In this document: in pieces, positions 52,999 through 63,319 of the stretch
Numbering within the stretch: position 1 is the stretch's first letter
Layout: each line of letters starts with the position of its first letter
Origin: Propionibacteriaceae bacterium
GTDB lineage: Bacteria > Actinomycetota > Actinomycetes > Propionibacteriales > Propionibacteriaceae
Length of the DNA: 64,000 nucleotides
Direction of reading: 5' to 3'
NCBI GenBank assembly: GCA_009780915.1
Contig: WQZD01000015.1
Location: 1 to 64,000, forward strand
Notes under the pieces: generated by a model
What the model saw: the letters and a program-made list of their open reading frames with translations, nothing else
Databases searched by the model: none
Told to the model about the DNA's origin: nothing
Translations under genes and position numbers: made by a program

Positions 52999-54965
52999 GA
53001 GCGATCCTTGCTGCCCGACACGGCCCGCAGGGCGTCCATCAGGCGGGCGAAGGTCGGGTTGGCGATCTCATCAGCGACCACGCCGTCGGCCAGGACGCAG
53101 ACCTGGTCGGCGATCGCTGCGACGACAGGGTCATGGGTCGCCACGACGACAGTCAGACCCAAGGAGTCCACACAACTACGCAGTGTGGCGAGCACCTGAC
53201 GTGTCGCCTCGGAGTCGAGTCCGCTCGTCGGCTCGTCGGCGACCACCAGGACGGGGCGAGTGATGACGGCGCGGGCGCAGGCCACTTGCTGTTGCTGGGC
53301 AGCGGACAACTGGTGAGGCTTGCGCGTCAGGAGCTCGCTCACATGCAAGGTGCTGACCACGTGGTCGAACCACGGCTCGTCCGCGGCCACCTTCTTGACC
53401 ATGTACGGCAGACGGATGTTGTCGGCCACGCTCAACGACCCGACGAGGTTGTGAACGGGGAAAATGAAGCCGATGTTGTCACGCCGGAATTTCACCAGGT
53501 CGGACTCTTTCATCGCGGACACGGCCTGCCCGGCGACGGTGACAGTGCCCGAGGTCACAGGCTCCATCCCGGCGAGGCAGTGCAACAGGCTCGACTTGCC
53601 CGATCCCGAGCGTCCCATGATCGCGGTCAGACGACCCGCCTTGACGACGAGACTGACCCCTCTGAGGGCCTCGGCGTTGACAGCCTTGTCCTGGTACCCC
53701 TTGGTCACACCGCTGACGACGACCACCTCGGAGTCGGGAGCGATGGCAGGCGCCACAGGCTTCACGGGACGCGGCGGCGCCTCGGGTTCGGCCACGGGCG
53801 CGGGCTTGGCGGCGGCGAGCCTCTCCTTCCTCGCCTCGGCCGTGACGACCGACGGTCGAGGGGACGAGGGTGGCATGGCCGGGGCTGTGAAGCTCGGACC
53901 GACGTCTCCGCCGTCAGCAGCGGGTGCGGCGGGCGCAGGTGATCTGCGCTCACGGATCGGGGCGGAATCGAAGGACTCGCCGGGACGACGCCTGACCGGG
54001 GACACCGGCTCGACCACCGTCGCGTCGGTCGCCTCCGTCACGGGCGGCGTCAGGCTGCTCGCCGGACTCGTGTCGCGCACAGGGGCGGCCGGGAATGCCT
54101 CGGCCGCCGCCTCGGTCATGACGCGCGGGCTGCGCGGCCTGATCGGCGGCGCGGGCGGCGCGGGCGGGGCGGGGGGCGCGGGCGGCGTCGGGGCTGAGAC
54201 CTCGGCTTCGACGGGCGCTTCCGGAGCAGGCGTGGGCGCCGACGGCGCCTCGGCGGTGATCCCCGCACGACGATTGGCGAGATCACGACGCAGGGCGGCG
54301 ATCCTGTCGTCCGTGGCACTGGCAGGTCGGGGCACTCTCGGTCGTGGCGTCTCCGACCCGGACGACGTGGCGCCTGCCCCAGGCCCGTCATGGAAGAACC
54401 GCGACCGGGACGCCTCAGGCGACTCGGCCGTGGCCCCAGCCACGGTCGCTTGCAAGCGGGCGCTCGTCCCGGTGGCCAGGTTGCGCCTCAACTCGGCGAT
54501 CCTGCTCTGGGACTCGCTGATGGCGGGCTGGGCGGGTTCCTCAGGCTGAGGCTCGTCCGCAACCGGCGCGGCCGCGACAGGAGTGCGCGGCACCCGCGGC
54601 ACGGGCCTGCGCAATGGGGGCCTGGGGGCGGGTTCGACCGACTCGACAGACGCGACAGGTTCGGCCGCCTCGGCCGCCTCGGCAGGAGCAGCGGGCTCGC
54701 CTTGCGCCTCTTGGGCCAGTTGGTCCCGCAGATCTGTGAAACTGTTCCGTCCGGTCAGGATCTTCTCTTCGAACGGGTCCGGCGGATGACGCAAGAGTTC
54801 GTCTTCTCCGAAGATCGCAGCCAACTCTGCTTCGACCCCGGTGGGTGACGTGGACGCGGGACGCCTCACACGAGGCGGTGTCCCCCCAGTGGCCGAAGCG
54901 TCTTCTGCAGCGCTTCGCTGGCCCCCGCGATCATCAAAAGAAAAATGTTGAGATTGTTCGCTCAC
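52995..54965 (-). CDS. ABC transporter ATPase (MacB/LolD type) with ~410-residue disordered leader
   Basis: A 656-residue protein starting at GTG 54965 (VSEQSQHFSFDDRGG). Residues ~1-413 are Ala/Pro/Glu/Arg-rich and low in complexity. The ATPase domain is C-terminal: Walker A GRSGSGKSS near 451, Walker B VLVVADEPTSGLD near 575, switch His in VVVATHDP. Two motifs deviate: the Q-loop reads IGFIFPVHNL (Pro for Gln), and the signature reads LSAAQQQQ in place of [11 protein letters not shown] hydrolysis may be slow or altered. It is the first gene, directly upstream of the FtsX-type permease gene. Confidence 0.85.
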   Translation of the reverse strand: MSEQSQHFSFDDRGGQRSAAEDASATGGTPPRVRRPASTSPTGVEAELAAIFGEDELLRHPPDPFEEKILTGRNSFTDLRDQLAQEAQGEPAAPAEAAEAAEPVASVESVEPAPRPPLRRPVPRVPRTPVAAAPVADEPQPEEPAQPAISESQSRIAELRRNLATGTSARLQATVAGATAESPEASRSRFFHDGPGAGATSSGSETPRPRVPRPASATDDRIAALRRDLANRRAGITAEAPSAPTPAPEAPVEAEVSAPTPPAPPAPPAPPAPPIRPRSPRVMTEAAAEAFPAAPVRDTSPASSLTPPVTEATDATVVEPVSPVRRRPGESFDSAPIRERRSPAPAAPAADGGDVGPSFTAPAMPPSSPRPSVVTAEARKERLAAAKPAPVAEPEAPPRPVKPVAPAIAPDSEVVVVSGVTKGYQDKAVNAEALRGVSLVVKAGRLTAIMGRSGSGKSSLLHCLAGMEPVTSGTVTVAGQAVSAMKESDLVKFRRDNIGFIFPVHNLVGSLSVADNIRLPYMVKKVAADEPWFDHVVSTLHVSELLTRKPHQLSAAQQQQVACARAVITRPVLVVADEPTSGLDSEATRQVLATLRSCVDSLGLTVVVATHDPVVAAIADQVCVLADGVVADEIANPTFARLMDALRAVSGSKDRS

Positions 54966-55046
54966 ACGCCCTATTCTTCCATGACATGGGGCCGGATCGA
55001 AATCTGAAACGCGTTGTGAGATCGCAGGTCCCACACTGGCGCGGAA

Positions 55047-55064
55047 GGGGCGGGCAACCGCCCC
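55047..55064 (-). terminator. Hairpin after the CDF transporter gene
   Basis: GGGGCGG-GCAA-CCGCCCC, 40 nt downstream of the CDF gene stop, without a U-tract. Confidence 0.55.
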
Positions 55065-55103
55065 CCGACTAGCGGCGACGGGTCAGGGGCCGGTCGGGAC
55101 CGA

Positions 55104-56027
55104 TCAGGGCTCGCGAGGGATGGGCACTTCGACGTCGAAATCGTCGTACGCGCGGGGGTCCTCTTTGGGCTCGAGGTGGACCTGCATCTCGATCCCCGGG
55201 AAGCTGGCGTCGACGGCCTTCTCCACGTCTTCGATCAGGTCATGGCTGTGTTGCACCGTCCATTTACCGGGCACGAGGATGTCGACGTTGGCAAACCGCT
55301 GGCTGCCTGACAGGCGGGTCCGCAACCCATGGAAGAGGACGTCGTCGTTGGAGAATCCAGCCAGGATCGCCGCGATCTTGGCGTTCTCCTCCTCGGGCAG
55401 CGTCACGTCCATCAAGCCCTGCGTGGAGTCTCGCACCAGCTTCACACCCGTGACGATGATGTTGAGACCGACGAGGATGGCCACGATGGGGTCGAGGATC
55501 ACCCACCCCGTGATCGCCACCAGGCCGATGCCGACCACCACGCCGACGCTGGTGACCACATCGGTCCACAAGTGCTTGCCGTCGGCGATGAGCGTGGGTG
55601 ATCGGTGGCGGCGTCCAGCCCGCATGAGGATCATCCCCACCACTCCGTTGACGCCGGCCGCCAGGGCGGCGATGAGCACGCCGATCGACAAGGACTCCAG
55701 CTCAACCGGATGGAGCAGGCGGTCGACCGCGGAGACGATGATGATGACCGCAGCGACGAAAATCAGCACCCCCTCGACAGCAGCCGAGAAATATTCAGCC
55801 TTGTCATGGCCGAAATGGTGATTGTCATCCGGCGGACGGGCCGCGACCGAGAGCATGAGCAGGGCCAGGACGGCCGCCGCCAAGTTGACCACCGATTCGG
55901 CGGCGTCGGAGAGCAGTCCCACAGACCCGGTGATCCGCCACGCGATCATCTTCATGGTGATGGTCACCACAGCCGCCGCGATCGACAACCAGGCGAACCG
56001 CGTCAAACTCGATCTATCCTTAGCCAC
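55104..56027 (-). CDS. Cation diffusion facilitator (Zn/Fe/Mn efflux)
   Basis: A 307-residue CDF protein. Six helices; the signature HHFGHDKAEYFSAAVEGVLI lies between helices 2 and 3 (Asp replaces the common Gly in HFGHGKAE). The second metal-site helix carries HLWTDVVTSVGVVVG with His and Asp. The C-terminal domain (FHGLRTRLSGSQRFANVDI, QHSHDLIEDVEKAVDASFP) is the dimer-forming module. It exports a divalent cation in exchange for protons. Confidence 0.92.
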   Translation of the reverse strand: MAKDRSSLTRFAWLSIAAAVVTITMKMIAWRITGSVGLLSDAAESVVNLAAAVLALLMLSVAARPPDDNHHFGHDKAEYFSAAVEGVLIFVAAVIIIVSAVDRLLHPVELESLSIGVLIAALAAGVNGVVGMILMRAGRRHRSPTLIADGKHLWTDVVTSVGVVVGIGLVAITGWVILDPIVAILVGLNIIVTGVKLVRDSTQGLMDVTLPEEENAKIAAILAGFSNDDVLFHGLRTRLSGSQRFANVDILVPGKWTVQHSHDLIEDVEKAVDASFPGIEMQVHLEPKEDPRAYDDFDVEVPIPREP

Positions 56028-56093
56028 GCCCTCCAGTATCCACCAGGGGCAACCCGTAGGCCAGTAGCCAAGCCTTGCCTTACCCGATCAGGC

Positions 56094-56996
56094 TCACACG
56101 TCGCGCCGCTTGGTGATGATCCCGGCGATGATCAGAACCACGACCGTCCACACGGCCAGGACGACCAGCCCTTGCCACGGCTGCAGGATCGCGGTGTCCG
56201 AGACGGGGTCCGCCGTCACCGCGTTGCCAGCGTTGGTGGGGAGGTACGCCGAGCCGTCGACCAGCCATTTTCGCCACCCGGAGAGCGTGCCCGCGTTCGC
56301 GAACGTGTTCGTGAAGATCGTGATGATCATCGGCAGGACGAGGAGGAGCCCGACGGCCACGCCGATGCTGGCCGCCGTCGAGCGGATCCACGCGCCCAGC
56401 CCGAAGCACATCCATGCGATCAACACCATCTCGGCGATGAATCCGCCGAGGACCCGCATGCTCGTGGTCGATGTGAGAACGACATCGAGGCCCACCATGC
56501 CATGGGCGATCTGGTACCCGCCCCACCAGCCGATGGCCATCGAAACGCTGAAGACGAGCACGCACAGAATCGCGATGACGAGCAGCTTGGCCACCAGGAC
56601 GCGCCCACGCCTGGGCGCCACGGTGAGGGTCGACCGGATCATCCCCGACGAGTACTCATTCGTGATGACCAGGATGGACAAGATGATGAAGACGAGTTGG
56701 CCGACGAACCCACAGGATTGGACCACCAATCCCGACAGGGTGCCCAAGTCCCCCGGCCCGATGGTCACGGGGGCGCCCCCCGGTCTCGTCCCCACGCCGG
56801 CATGAGCCGCCGCTTCCGACTCCACCCACTTGAGGATCGAAGCCAAGGCGATGGAGATGCCGATGTTGGCCACCACGGTCAGCGCCAGGATCCACCAGGT
56901 CGATCTCAGTGTGAACAGCTTGATCCACTCCGAGCGGAAGATCCGGAAGAAGGTGAGCTTGTACGTGCGTGTCGGAGTCGTCTCGATCGTCGCCAT
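56094..56996 (-). CDS. ABC-2 type permease
   Basis: A 300-residue protein with about six helices (FFRIFRSEWIKLFTLRSTWW at the start, LVITNEYSSGMIRSTLTVAP in the middle), typical of ABC-2 permeases partnered by BcrA-type ATPases, as in antibiotic or lantibiotic self-protection. ATG 56996 overlaps the ATPase stop by 1 nt (TGATG). The frame is open far upstream, but that part is the ATPase gene in another frame. Confidence 0.9.
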   Translation of the reverse strand: MATIETTPTRTYKLTFFRIFRSEWIKLFTLRSTWWILALTVVANIGISIALASILKWVESEAAAHAGVGTRPGGAPVTIGPGDLGTLSGLVVQSCGFVGQLVFIILSILVITNEYSSGMIRSTLTVAPRRGRVLVAKLLVIAILCVLVFSVSMAIGWWGGYQIAHGMVGLDVVLTSTTSMRVLGGFIAEMVLIAWMCFGLGAWIRSTAASIGVAVGLLLVLPMIITIFTNTFANAGTLSGWRKWLVDGSAYLPTNAGNAVTADPVSDTAILQPWQGLVVLAVWTVVVLIIAGIITKRRDV

Positions 56997-58129
56997 CACT
57001 GTCCTCCCCACGCTCGACGCGCCCGACGTGGCTCCAGCGGCTGCTCGCCATGGAAGGGGCTGTCCAGCAACCCGGTCGGCGGTCGCATCGCGTGCTCCGT
57101 CCCCAGAATCGGAGGGGGCATGTTCGCGGGCACGACCATGGACGCCGGCGTCATGACGGGGTCCGTCCTCACCGGGGGATCCGCCGCCTCGGAGTCCTCG
57201 GGTCGTGGGCCCAGGGCACGGGCCTGGGCGCCGGCATGGAACTCCTGCACCGAGTCGGTCAACTCCATGTAAATCTCTTCCAGGGAGCGCTGCACGGGGG
57301 TGAGCTCGTACAACACCCACCCGCGTCGGGCGGCTTCCTTCCCCAAGGCCTCGGACGTCAACCCCGAGATGAGGAGGCACCGGTCGTCCGTCCACGTCAC
57401 AGACCTGCCGGAATGCGAGACCGCGTCGGCGATGTCCGTGGCGTCGGGAGACCGTACTTTGACCACTTGGCCCGAGGCCTGGTTGATCAGGTCGCTCATC
57501 GCCGCGTCCACGATCAGGCGTCCGCGTCCGATGATAATCACGTAGTCTGCCGTGAGCGCCATCTCGCTCATCAGATGGCTGGAGATGAAGATCGTCCTGC
57601 CCTCGGACGCCAAGTGTTTGACCAGGCTGCGCACCCACGCCACGCCTTCGGGGTCCAGGCCGTTGATCGGCTCGTCCAGGATCAGGGTCTCGGGGTCCCC
57701 CAAGAGGGCTGCGGCCAGCCCGAGTCGCTGGCTCATGCCGAGGGAGAAGGCGCCGGTCCGCTTGGTGGCGACGTCGGACAGGCCCACGAGGCCGATGACC
57801 TCGTCGACGCGCTTGGGGGAGATGCCATGGGTGGCGGCCAGGGCGCGCAAGTGATTGCGGGCCGTACGACCCGGATGGACGGACTTGGCCTCCAGGAGGG
57901 CGCCGACCTCGTGCATGGGCGCCTTGGTCGACAGGTACGAGCGGCCGTTGACCATGGTCCGCCCGGATGTGGGATGGTCCAGGCCGAGGATCAACCGCAT
58001 GGTCGTGGACTTTCCGGCGCCATTGGGGCCGAGGAATCCTGTGACAGTCCCGGAGCGCACAGAGAAACTCAGGCCCTCGACAGCGACCTTGTCACCGAAT
58101 TTCTTGGTCAGTTCCGTGGCGTCAATCAT
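56996..58129 (-). CDS. ABC transporter ATP-binding protein, BcrA/DrrA type
   Basis: A 377-residue protein. Walker A GPNGAGKST near residue 35, signature FSLGMSQRLGLAAALL, Walker B LILDEPINGLDPEG and the switch His in IFISSHLMSEM are intact; the SLGMSQR form is usual for the BcrA branch. Residues beyond ~300 are a Pro-rich tail. It probably drives export or shielding through the ABC-2 permease downstream. Substrate unknown. Confidence 0.92.
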   Translation of the reverse strand: MIDATELTKKFGDKVAVEGLSFSVRSGTVTGFLGPNGAGKSTTMRLILGLDHPTSGRTMVNGRSYLSTKAPMHEVGALLEAKSVHPGRTARNHLRALAATHGISPKRVDEVIGLVGLSDVATKRTGAFSLGMSQRLGLAAALLGDPETLILDEPINGLDPEGVAWVRSLVKHLASEGRTIFISSHLMSEMALTADYVIIIGRGRLIVDAAMSDLINQASGQVVKVRSPDATDIADAVSHSGRSVTWTDDRCLLISGLTSEALGKEAARRGWVLYELTPVQRSLEEIYMELTDSVQEFHAGAQARALGPRPEDSEAADPPVRTDPVMTPASMVVPANMPPPILGTEHAMRPPTGLLDSPFHGEQPLEPRRARRAWGGQ

Positions 58130-58324
58130 TCTTCACCGCCTAGGGGTATGGGCTGCCTTACATGCTACATCACATGTGGGGTCGTCTGGCTGGATGTCTC
58201 AGACGACACGGCGACCGCCGACGAGGAGAACTGTTCGTCGTTTGCCCATATCACTTATAGATTCGTGCGGCACTCAGGGGCGAGCAAAGGCACGAGGTGC
58301 CTTCTTCCTCGGCGCTGGTTGGAC

Positions 58325-58350
58325 CACCCCGTCAGCCCGCTGACGGGGTG
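58325..58350 (-). terminator. Hairpin overlapping the serS stop codon
   Basis: CACCCCGTCAGC (58325-58336) and GCTGACGGGGTG (58339-58350) pair perfectly with a 2-nt gap. The stem spans the serS stop at 58332-58334. A second small stem (AAGGCAC/GTGCCTT) lies just beyond. No U-tract. Confidence 0.55.
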
Positions 58351-59606
58351 AGGACCTCGCGGCCGAGGAAGGGGCGCAGGGGCTCTGGAACTGTCACCGA
58401 TCCGTCCGGGTTCTGATTGTTCTCGAGGATCATGATGATCATCCGCGTCATGGCGCACAGGGTCCCGTTCAGGGTCGCCACCGGGCCGACGCCGTCCTCG
58501 TACCGCGCCCGGATGTTCAAGCGACGCGCCTGGAACTGCGTGCAGTTCGATGTGGACGTGATCTCCCGGTACCGCTGCTGGCTCGGCACCCAGCCATAGC
58601 AGTCGTACTTCCTGGCGGCGGACATGCCCAGGTCTCCGGACGCGACCTCCAGGACCTGGAAGGGGATGCCCAGGGACTCGATGAACGATTTCTCGAAGTC
58701 GAGGATCTTCGCGTGCTCCGCCTCGGAGTCCTCCGGGCGGCAGTAGACGAACATTTCCACCTTGTCGAACCAGTGGACGCGGAAGATGCCCCGCGTGTCC
58801 TTGCCATACGACCCGGCCTCCCGGCGGAAGCAGGGGCTGTACCCCATGTACCGCAGCGGCAGTTTCTCCGCGTCCAGGATCTCGTCGGAATGGTACGCCG
58901 CCAGCGCGACCTCGGAGGTCCCCACGAGATAGAGATCGTCGGCGGGCAGGTAGTACACGTCCTGGGCGGACTGCCCGAGGAAGCCCGTCCCGTCCATCGC
59001 GGACGGCTTGACCAGCGAGGGCACGATCATCGGGTTGAACCCCCACTCCACCGCACGCGACACCGCGTACTGAGTCAGAGCCAGTTCCAGCAACGCGCCC
59101 ACCCCGGTCAGGAAGTAGAAGCGCGAGCCCGACACCTTGGCCCCGCGGTCCATGTCGATGGCGCCCAGCAACTCCCCCAGCTCCAGATGGTCCCGGGCCT
59201 CGAACCCCTCCGCCGCGAAGTCCCGCGGCGTCCCGACCGTCTGCAGCACGTGGAAATCGTCCTCCCCACCCTGCGGCACGTCGTCGAACACGGGATTGGG
59301 CAGCGTCATCAGCAACTCGGTGAAACGAGCCTCGGCCTGGGAGGTCTCCTGCTCGGCCGCCTTCACCGTTTCCGCGAGGTCCTTGGCCTGGGCCAGCAAG
59401 CCGGGCCGCGACTCCGCCGACGCGCGAGCCACCTGACGCCCCATGTCCTTCTGCTGCGCGCGCAGCGCCTCGAAGCGGGCGATGGCCCCCCGGCGCGCCT
59501 CGTCCGCCGTGATCAACTCGTCCACGAGCCCCTCCGACTCCCCACGAGCCCGTTGTGCGGCTCTCAAAGAATCAGGGTCGGTGCGGATGAGTTTCGGATC
59601 AATCAT
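58332..59606 (-). CDS. serS: Seryl-tRNA synthetase
   Basis: A 424-residue class II synthetase. The N-terminal coiled coil ([20 protein letters not shown] onward) grips tRNA-Ser. Motif 2 is in [21 protein letters not shown] and motif 3 in [20 protein letters not shown], with the final Arg position altered to Met-Ile context as seen in SerRS (TRMIIMILE resembles ARTLVAILENNQ less closely). I choose ATG 59606 ([14 protein letters not shown]); the frame is open 29 codons more without a family-like start. Confidence 0.95.
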   Translation of the reverse strand: MIDPKLIRTDPDSLRAAQRARGESEGLVDELITADEARRGAIARFEALRAQQKDMGRQVARASAESRPGLLAQAKDLAETVKAAEQETSQAEARFTELLMTLPNPVFDDVPQGGEDDFHVLQTVGTPRDFAAEGFEARDHLELGELLGAIDMDRGAKVSGSRFYFLTGVGALLELALTQYAVSRAVEWGFNPMIVPSLVKPSAMDGTGFLGQSAQDVYYLPADDLYLVGTSEVALAAYHSDEILDAEKLPLRYMGYSPCFRREAGSYGKDTRGIFRVHWFDKVEMFVYCRPEDSEAEHAKILDFEKSFIESLGIPFQVLEVASGDLGMSAARKYDCYGWVPSQQRYREITSTSNCTQFQARRLNIRARYEDGVGPVATLNGTLCAMTRMIIMILENNQNPDGSVTVPEPLRPFLGREVLTPSAG

Positions 59607-59687
59607 GGAGAAGAGTTTAGTACGAGTCCCGCCCCGCCCGGACCCGCGACCAGTCCAGTTGCTCGTGCGAGGGGATCCCACGAGAAA

Positions 59688-59732
59688 ACACACACGTACG
59701 GCACCCCGTGATGGAGTGCCGTACGTGTGTGT
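59688..59732 (-). terminator. rplQ operon terminator
   Basis: A perfect 17-bp stem (59688-59704 with 59716-59732) with an 11-nt loop, followed on the minus strand by GTTTTCTC. It lies 61 nt after the rplQ stop. Confidence 0.85.
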
Positions 59733-59792
59733 GGTGCTTGTGCGCTCACCGTGCCCCGGAGGAACCCGACGCGGGCCGATGAGCAGCCAGGG

Positions 59793-60347
59793 TCACTTCG
59801 ATTCGGTCTCGTCGGCCGCTTCGGTCGCTTCGACCTCGTCGGCGGCCTCGTCAGCCACCTCGATCTCGGTGACGACCTCGTCGACGATATCCGTGTCAGC
59901 GGCCTCCACCTGGTCTTCGACGACCGTCTCGACGACGGTCACGGGGGCGGCGGTCGCCTTGGCGGAGGTCTTCTTCGCCTTGGGCGTGACCGCCTCGGTG
60001 ACGATCTCGATCACGGCCATGGGGGCGTTGTCACCCTTGCGGTTGCCCACCTTTGTGATACGGGTGTACCCGCCTTCGCGCTCCATCAGAGTGGGGGCGA
60101 TCTCGGTGAACAGGACGTGGACGATCGTCTGATCGGTGATGGTCTTCAGCACGATCCGACGGGAGTGCAGATCCCCCCTCTTGGCCTTCGTGATCAGCTT
60201 CTCAGCCAGAGGCTGCATCCTCTTGGCGCGGGTCTCGGTCGTGGTGATGCGCCCGTGCTCGAACAACTGGCTGGCCAGGTTGGCGAGCATGATCCTCTCG
60301 TGAGTCGGGCTTCCCCCCAGGCGAGGGCCCTTGGTTGGCTTCGGCAT
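59793..60347 (-). CDS. rplQ: 50S ribosomal protein L17
   Basis: A 184-residue protein. Residues ~1-120 are the L17 core ([60 protein letters not shown]). The last ~60 residues are an acidic Glu/Ala/Asp/Val-rich tail beyond the usual length, as in some other Actinobacteria. It is 27 nt downstream of rpoA. Confidence 0.97.
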   Translation of the reverse strand: MPKPTKGPRLGGSPTHERIMLANLASQLFEHGRITTTETRAKRMQPLAEKLITKAKRGDLHSRRIVLKTITDQTIVHVLFTEIAPTLMEREGGYTRITKVGNRKGDNAPMAVIEIVTEAVTPKAKKTSAKATAAPVTVVETVVEDQVEAADTDIVDEVVTEIEVADEAADEVEATEAADETESK

Positions 60348-60374
60348 GTGTGATTCTCCAAATTCTGTCGGGCT

Positions 60375-61370
60375 TTAGGCGGCGAAGGTATCGTCCGCGT
60401 CGTAACGGTTGAGTGCGTAGGAATCCATCCCCAAGATGGAATCCTTCAGGGTCAGACCCAGTTCGGCGAGCTTCAGCTTCACCTCGTCGATGGACTTCTG
60501 CCCGAAGTTGCGGATGTCCATCAGGTCCTGCTCGGAACGGCTCACGAGCTCGGACACCGTGTGGATGCCCTCGCGCTTGAGGCAGTTGTAGGAGCGGACG
60601 GTCAGGGACAGGTCCTCGATGGGCAGGGCGAGGTCGGCGACCAACTGGTCGTCCACCGGGCCGGAACCCAGTTCGATGCCTTCGGCCTCGACGTTCAGTT
60701 CCCGGGCCAGCGAGAACAGCTCGACCAGGGTACGGCCTGCGGACGCGATGGCGTCGCGGGGCAGGATGGCCGACTTGGTCTCGACGTCGATGATGAGGCG
60801 GTCGAAGTCGGTGCGCTGCTCGACACGGGTGGCCTCCACCTTGTAGGTGACCTTCAACACCGGCGAGTAGATCGAATCGACGGGGATGCGGCCGATCTCA
60901 GCTTCGGGGTTCTTGTTCTGAGAAGCGGAGACGTACCCACGTCCACGCTCGACGATCAGGTCCAGATCCAGGCTGCCCTTGTCGTTGAGGGTGGCGATGT
61001 GCAGATCCGGGTTGTAGATCGTGACCGAGCTGGAGGTCTCGATGTCGGCGGCTGTGACCTCGCCGGCGCCCTTCTTGTGCAGGTGGATCTCGACGGGCTC
61101 ATCCTCGTCCGAGCCGAGCACGAGGTTCTTGATGTTCAAGATGAGCTCGGTGACGTCTTCCATGACACCGGGGATGGTGCTGAACTCGTGGGAGACTCCC
61201 TGGATGCGGATGCTGGTGACGGCCGCACCGGGGATGGCGCTCAAGAGCGTGCGGCGCAGGGAGTTGCCGAGTGTGTAGCCGAAGCCCGGCTCCAGAGGTT
61301 CGATGATGAACTTGGAACGGAACGGCTGAAGGACCTCTTCGGTCAGGACAGGGCGTTGTGCGATTAACAT
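60375..61370 (-). CDS. rpoA: RNA polymerase alpha subunit
   Basis: A 331-residue protein. The N-terminal domain ([20 protein letters not shown] near residue 30) dimerises and nucleates RNA polymerase; the C-terminal domain ([20 protein letters not shown]) contacts UP elements and activators. Length and order are normal. ATG 61370. Confidence 0.98.
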   Translation of the reverse strand: MLIAQRPVLTEEVLQPFRSKFIIEPLEPGFGYTLGNSLRRTLLSAIPGAAVTSIRIQGVSHEFSTIPGVMEDVTELILNIKNLVLGSDEDEPVEIHLHKKGAGEVTAADIETSSSVTIYNPDLHIATLNDKGSLDLDLIVERGRGYVSASQNKNPEAEIGRIPVDSIYSPVLKVTYKVEATRVEQRTDFDRLIIDVETKSAILPRDAIASAGRTLVELFSLARELNVEAEGIELGSGPVDDQLVADLALPIEDLSLTVRSYNCLKREGIHTVSELVSRSEQDLMDIRNFGQKSIDEVKLKLAELGLTLKDSILGMDSYALNRYDADDTFAA

Positions 61371-61455
61371 TTCTTTCCTTCCCGCCGCCCACTATTTGAC
61401 GGCGAATCTGTGGATGTGCTGGTCCCGGCGCCCATGGGACGCCGGGAACCCAGAA

Positions 61456-62061
61456 TCAGCGTGAATAAAGTTCGACGATCAGCTGCTCTTGCAGATCGAT
61501 GACGATCTGCTCGCGCGTGGGCAGGGAGTGGATGAGGATCCGGCCCTGGGTCGGACGGGAATCCATCCACGCGGGGACGATGCGGGAGTCGAAGACCTCG
61601 CGCGCCACCACGATGGGGTGGAGGTTGATGGACTTCGGCACCACGTCGATGATGTCCTGGGCGCGCACGCGGATCGAGGGGATGTTGACCCTCTGACCGT
61701 TGACCTGGAAGTGTCCGTGCGAGACCAACTGGCGGGCCTGGCGGCGTGTGGACGCGAAACCAGCGCGGTACACGACGTTGTCCAGACGAGACTCCAGGAT
61801 CTGCAGGAGGATGTCACCGGTCTTGGCCGACGAGCGGGTGGCCTCTTCGTAGTAGCGACGGAACTGCTTCTCCATCACGCCGTACGCGAAACGCGCCTTC
61901 TGCTTCTCTTTGAGCTGCTGGGAGTACTCCGAGTCCTTCGTGCGCCCACGGCCATGCATGCCGGGAGGGAAGGGACGGCGTTCGAACGACTTGTCGTTGC
62001 CGACGAGGTCGGTCCCGAGACGGCGGGACTTCCGTGTGAGTGGGCCTGTGTAGCGGGCCAT
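61456..62061 (-). CDS. rpsD: 30S ribosomal protein S4
   Basis: A 201-residue assembly protein and, in many bacteria, a translational regulator of the alpha operon. MARYTGPLTRKSRRLGTDLV, the S4 RNA-binding domain (RLDNVVYRAGFASTRRQARQ) and the C-terminal IVELYSR are standard. I choose ATG 62061; the frame is open 18 codons more. No zinc-type CxxC cluster, so this is the zinc-free form. Confidence 0.97.
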   Translation of the reverse strand: MARYTGPLTRKSRRLGTDLVGNDKSFERRPFPPGMHGRGRTKDSEYSQQLKEKQKARFAYGVMEKQFRRYYEEATRSSAKTGDILLQILESRLDNVVYRAGFASTRRQARQLVSHGHFQVNGQRVNIPSIRVRAQDIIDVVPKSINLHPIVVAREVFDSRIVPAWMDSRPTQGRILIHSLPTREQIVIDLQEQLIVELYSR

Positions 62062-62084
62062 GGGTGATGTCCTTTCTTCTTGGG

Positions 62085-62495
62085 TTAGACGCGGCGGCGC
62101 TTCGGGGGACGGCAACCGTTGTGCGGCATGGGAGTGACATCAGCGATGGCACCCACTTCCAAGCCGACGGCGCCGAGGGAACGGATGGCGGTCTCACGTC
62201 CCGAACCGGGACCCTTGACGAACACATCCACGCGCTTCATGCCGTGGTCCATCGCACGCCTGCCAGCTGCTTCAGCAGCCATCTGCGCGGCGTACGGGGT
62301 GGACTTGCGTGAACCCTTGAAGCCGACGGTGCCGGCGGAGGCCCATGAGATCACCGCACCCGTGGGATCGGTGATCGAAATGATCGTGTTGTTGAACGTG
62401 GACTTGATATGTGCCTGGCCCACGAGGATGTTCTTCTTTTCTTTGCGACGCACCTTGGTCTTCGCGCTCGCCTGCTTACGGCCTGCTGTAGCCAT
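62085..62495 (-). CDS. rpsK: 30S ribosomal protein S11
   Basis: A 136-residue platform protein. [40 protein letters not shown] and the end [16 protein letters not shown] are the family features. It is second to last before rpsD in the usual order. Confidence 0.98.
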   Translation of the reverse strand: MATAGRKQASAKTKVRRKEKKNILVGQAHIKSTFNNTIISITDPTGAVISWASAGTVGFKGSRKSTPYAAQMAAEAAGRRAMDHGMKRVDVFVKGPGSGRETAIRSLGAVGLEVGAIADVTPMPHNGCRPPKRRRV

Positions 62496-62528
62496 ATGAT
62501 CCTTCTTTCTAGCCCTGATCGGTTACGA

Positions 62529-62903
62529 TCAGCGAGCCTTCTTCTTTCCTGCGACGGCCTTCTTCTTCCCCTTGCGGGTACGAGCGTTCGTCCGAGTACG
62601 CTGTCCGCGTACGGGCAGACCTGCCCGGTGACGACGACCTTGATAGTTACCAATCTCGATCTTGCGACGGATGTCAGCGGCGATGGTACGACGCAGATCG
62701 CCTTCGATCTCATAATTGGCTTCGATGAAATCACGCAGGACGACGAGTTGATCGTCGGTGAGCTGGTGGACTCGCAGATCGCCACTGACGCCAGTGGCTT
62801 TCAGGATCTCGGCGGCGCGGGAGCGCCCGATGCCGAAGATAGCGGTGAGTGCGATCTCCAAGCGCTTCTCGCGCGGGAGATCGACACCGATAAGTCTTGC
62901 CAT
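62529..62903 (-). CDS. rpsM: 30S ribosomal protein S13
   Basis: A 124-residue head protein contacting tRNA and the 50[32 protein letters not shown], and [20 protein letters not shown] with the Lys-rich tail are standard. A CACTTGG/CCAAGTG stem lies in its leader at 62930-62947. Confidence 0.98.
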   Translation of the reverse strand: MARLIGVDLPREKRLEIALTAIFGIGRSRAAEILKATGVSGDLRVHQLTDDQLVVLRDFIEANYEIEGDLRRTIAADIRRKIEIGNYQGRRHRAGLPVRGQRTRTNARTRKGKKKAVAGKKKAR

Positions 62904-63056
62904 GAGGGCTGTTGTCTCTTTCGGTTTGTCACTTGGTTTCCCAAGTGCGAAGGTGTGGACGTGACGCGTTCCCCGTTTCAGAGGCCCCGGCCTTCGCCCG
63001 GGGGTGGTTCCGTCCCGCGCTAAGCGCGGTTCAGAGTGCGTGCACGCTGGTGGACA

Positions 63057-63076
63057 TGTCCTGGTTGGTCCAGGAC
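63057..63076 (-). promoter_or_regulatory. Hairpin between rpmJ and rpsM
   Basis: GTCCTGG (63058-63064), loop TTGGT, CCAGGAC (63070-63076), 37 nt after the rpmJ stop. It may be a weak terminator or an attenuator separating infA-rpmJ from the rest of the operon. Confidence 0.4.
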
Positions 63077-63112
63077 GTATTCATTTATCTCGAAGATCTG
63101 CTTCGGTGCCAG

Positions 63113-63226
63113 TTAGCCCTGACGCTGCTTATGGCGAGGGTTCTCGCAAATCACCATGACACGGCCATGGCGACGGATCACCTTGCACTTGTCACAGATC
63201 CTCTTGACGCTCGGCTGAACTTTCAT
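63113..63226 (-). CDS. rpmJ: 50S ribosomal protein L36
   Basis: A 37-residue protein read directly from the sequence: it begins [20 protein letters not shown] and ends [10 protein letters not shown]. Cys in [17 protein letters not shown] plus the later His form the zinc site, so this is the Cys-containing (C+) form. The start is at 63226. It lies between infA and rpsM, the usual order. Confidence 0.97.
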   Translation of the reverse strand: MKVQPSVKRICDKCKVIRRHGRVMVICENPRHKQRQG

Positions 63227-63319
63227 CGAGCTGCTTCCTTGTACTCATGTGGGACGATGCCCCACGGTGTGCATACGTGTGCCTACCATCGGCCACAATT
63301 ATTTCCCCAGTCGAGGACG

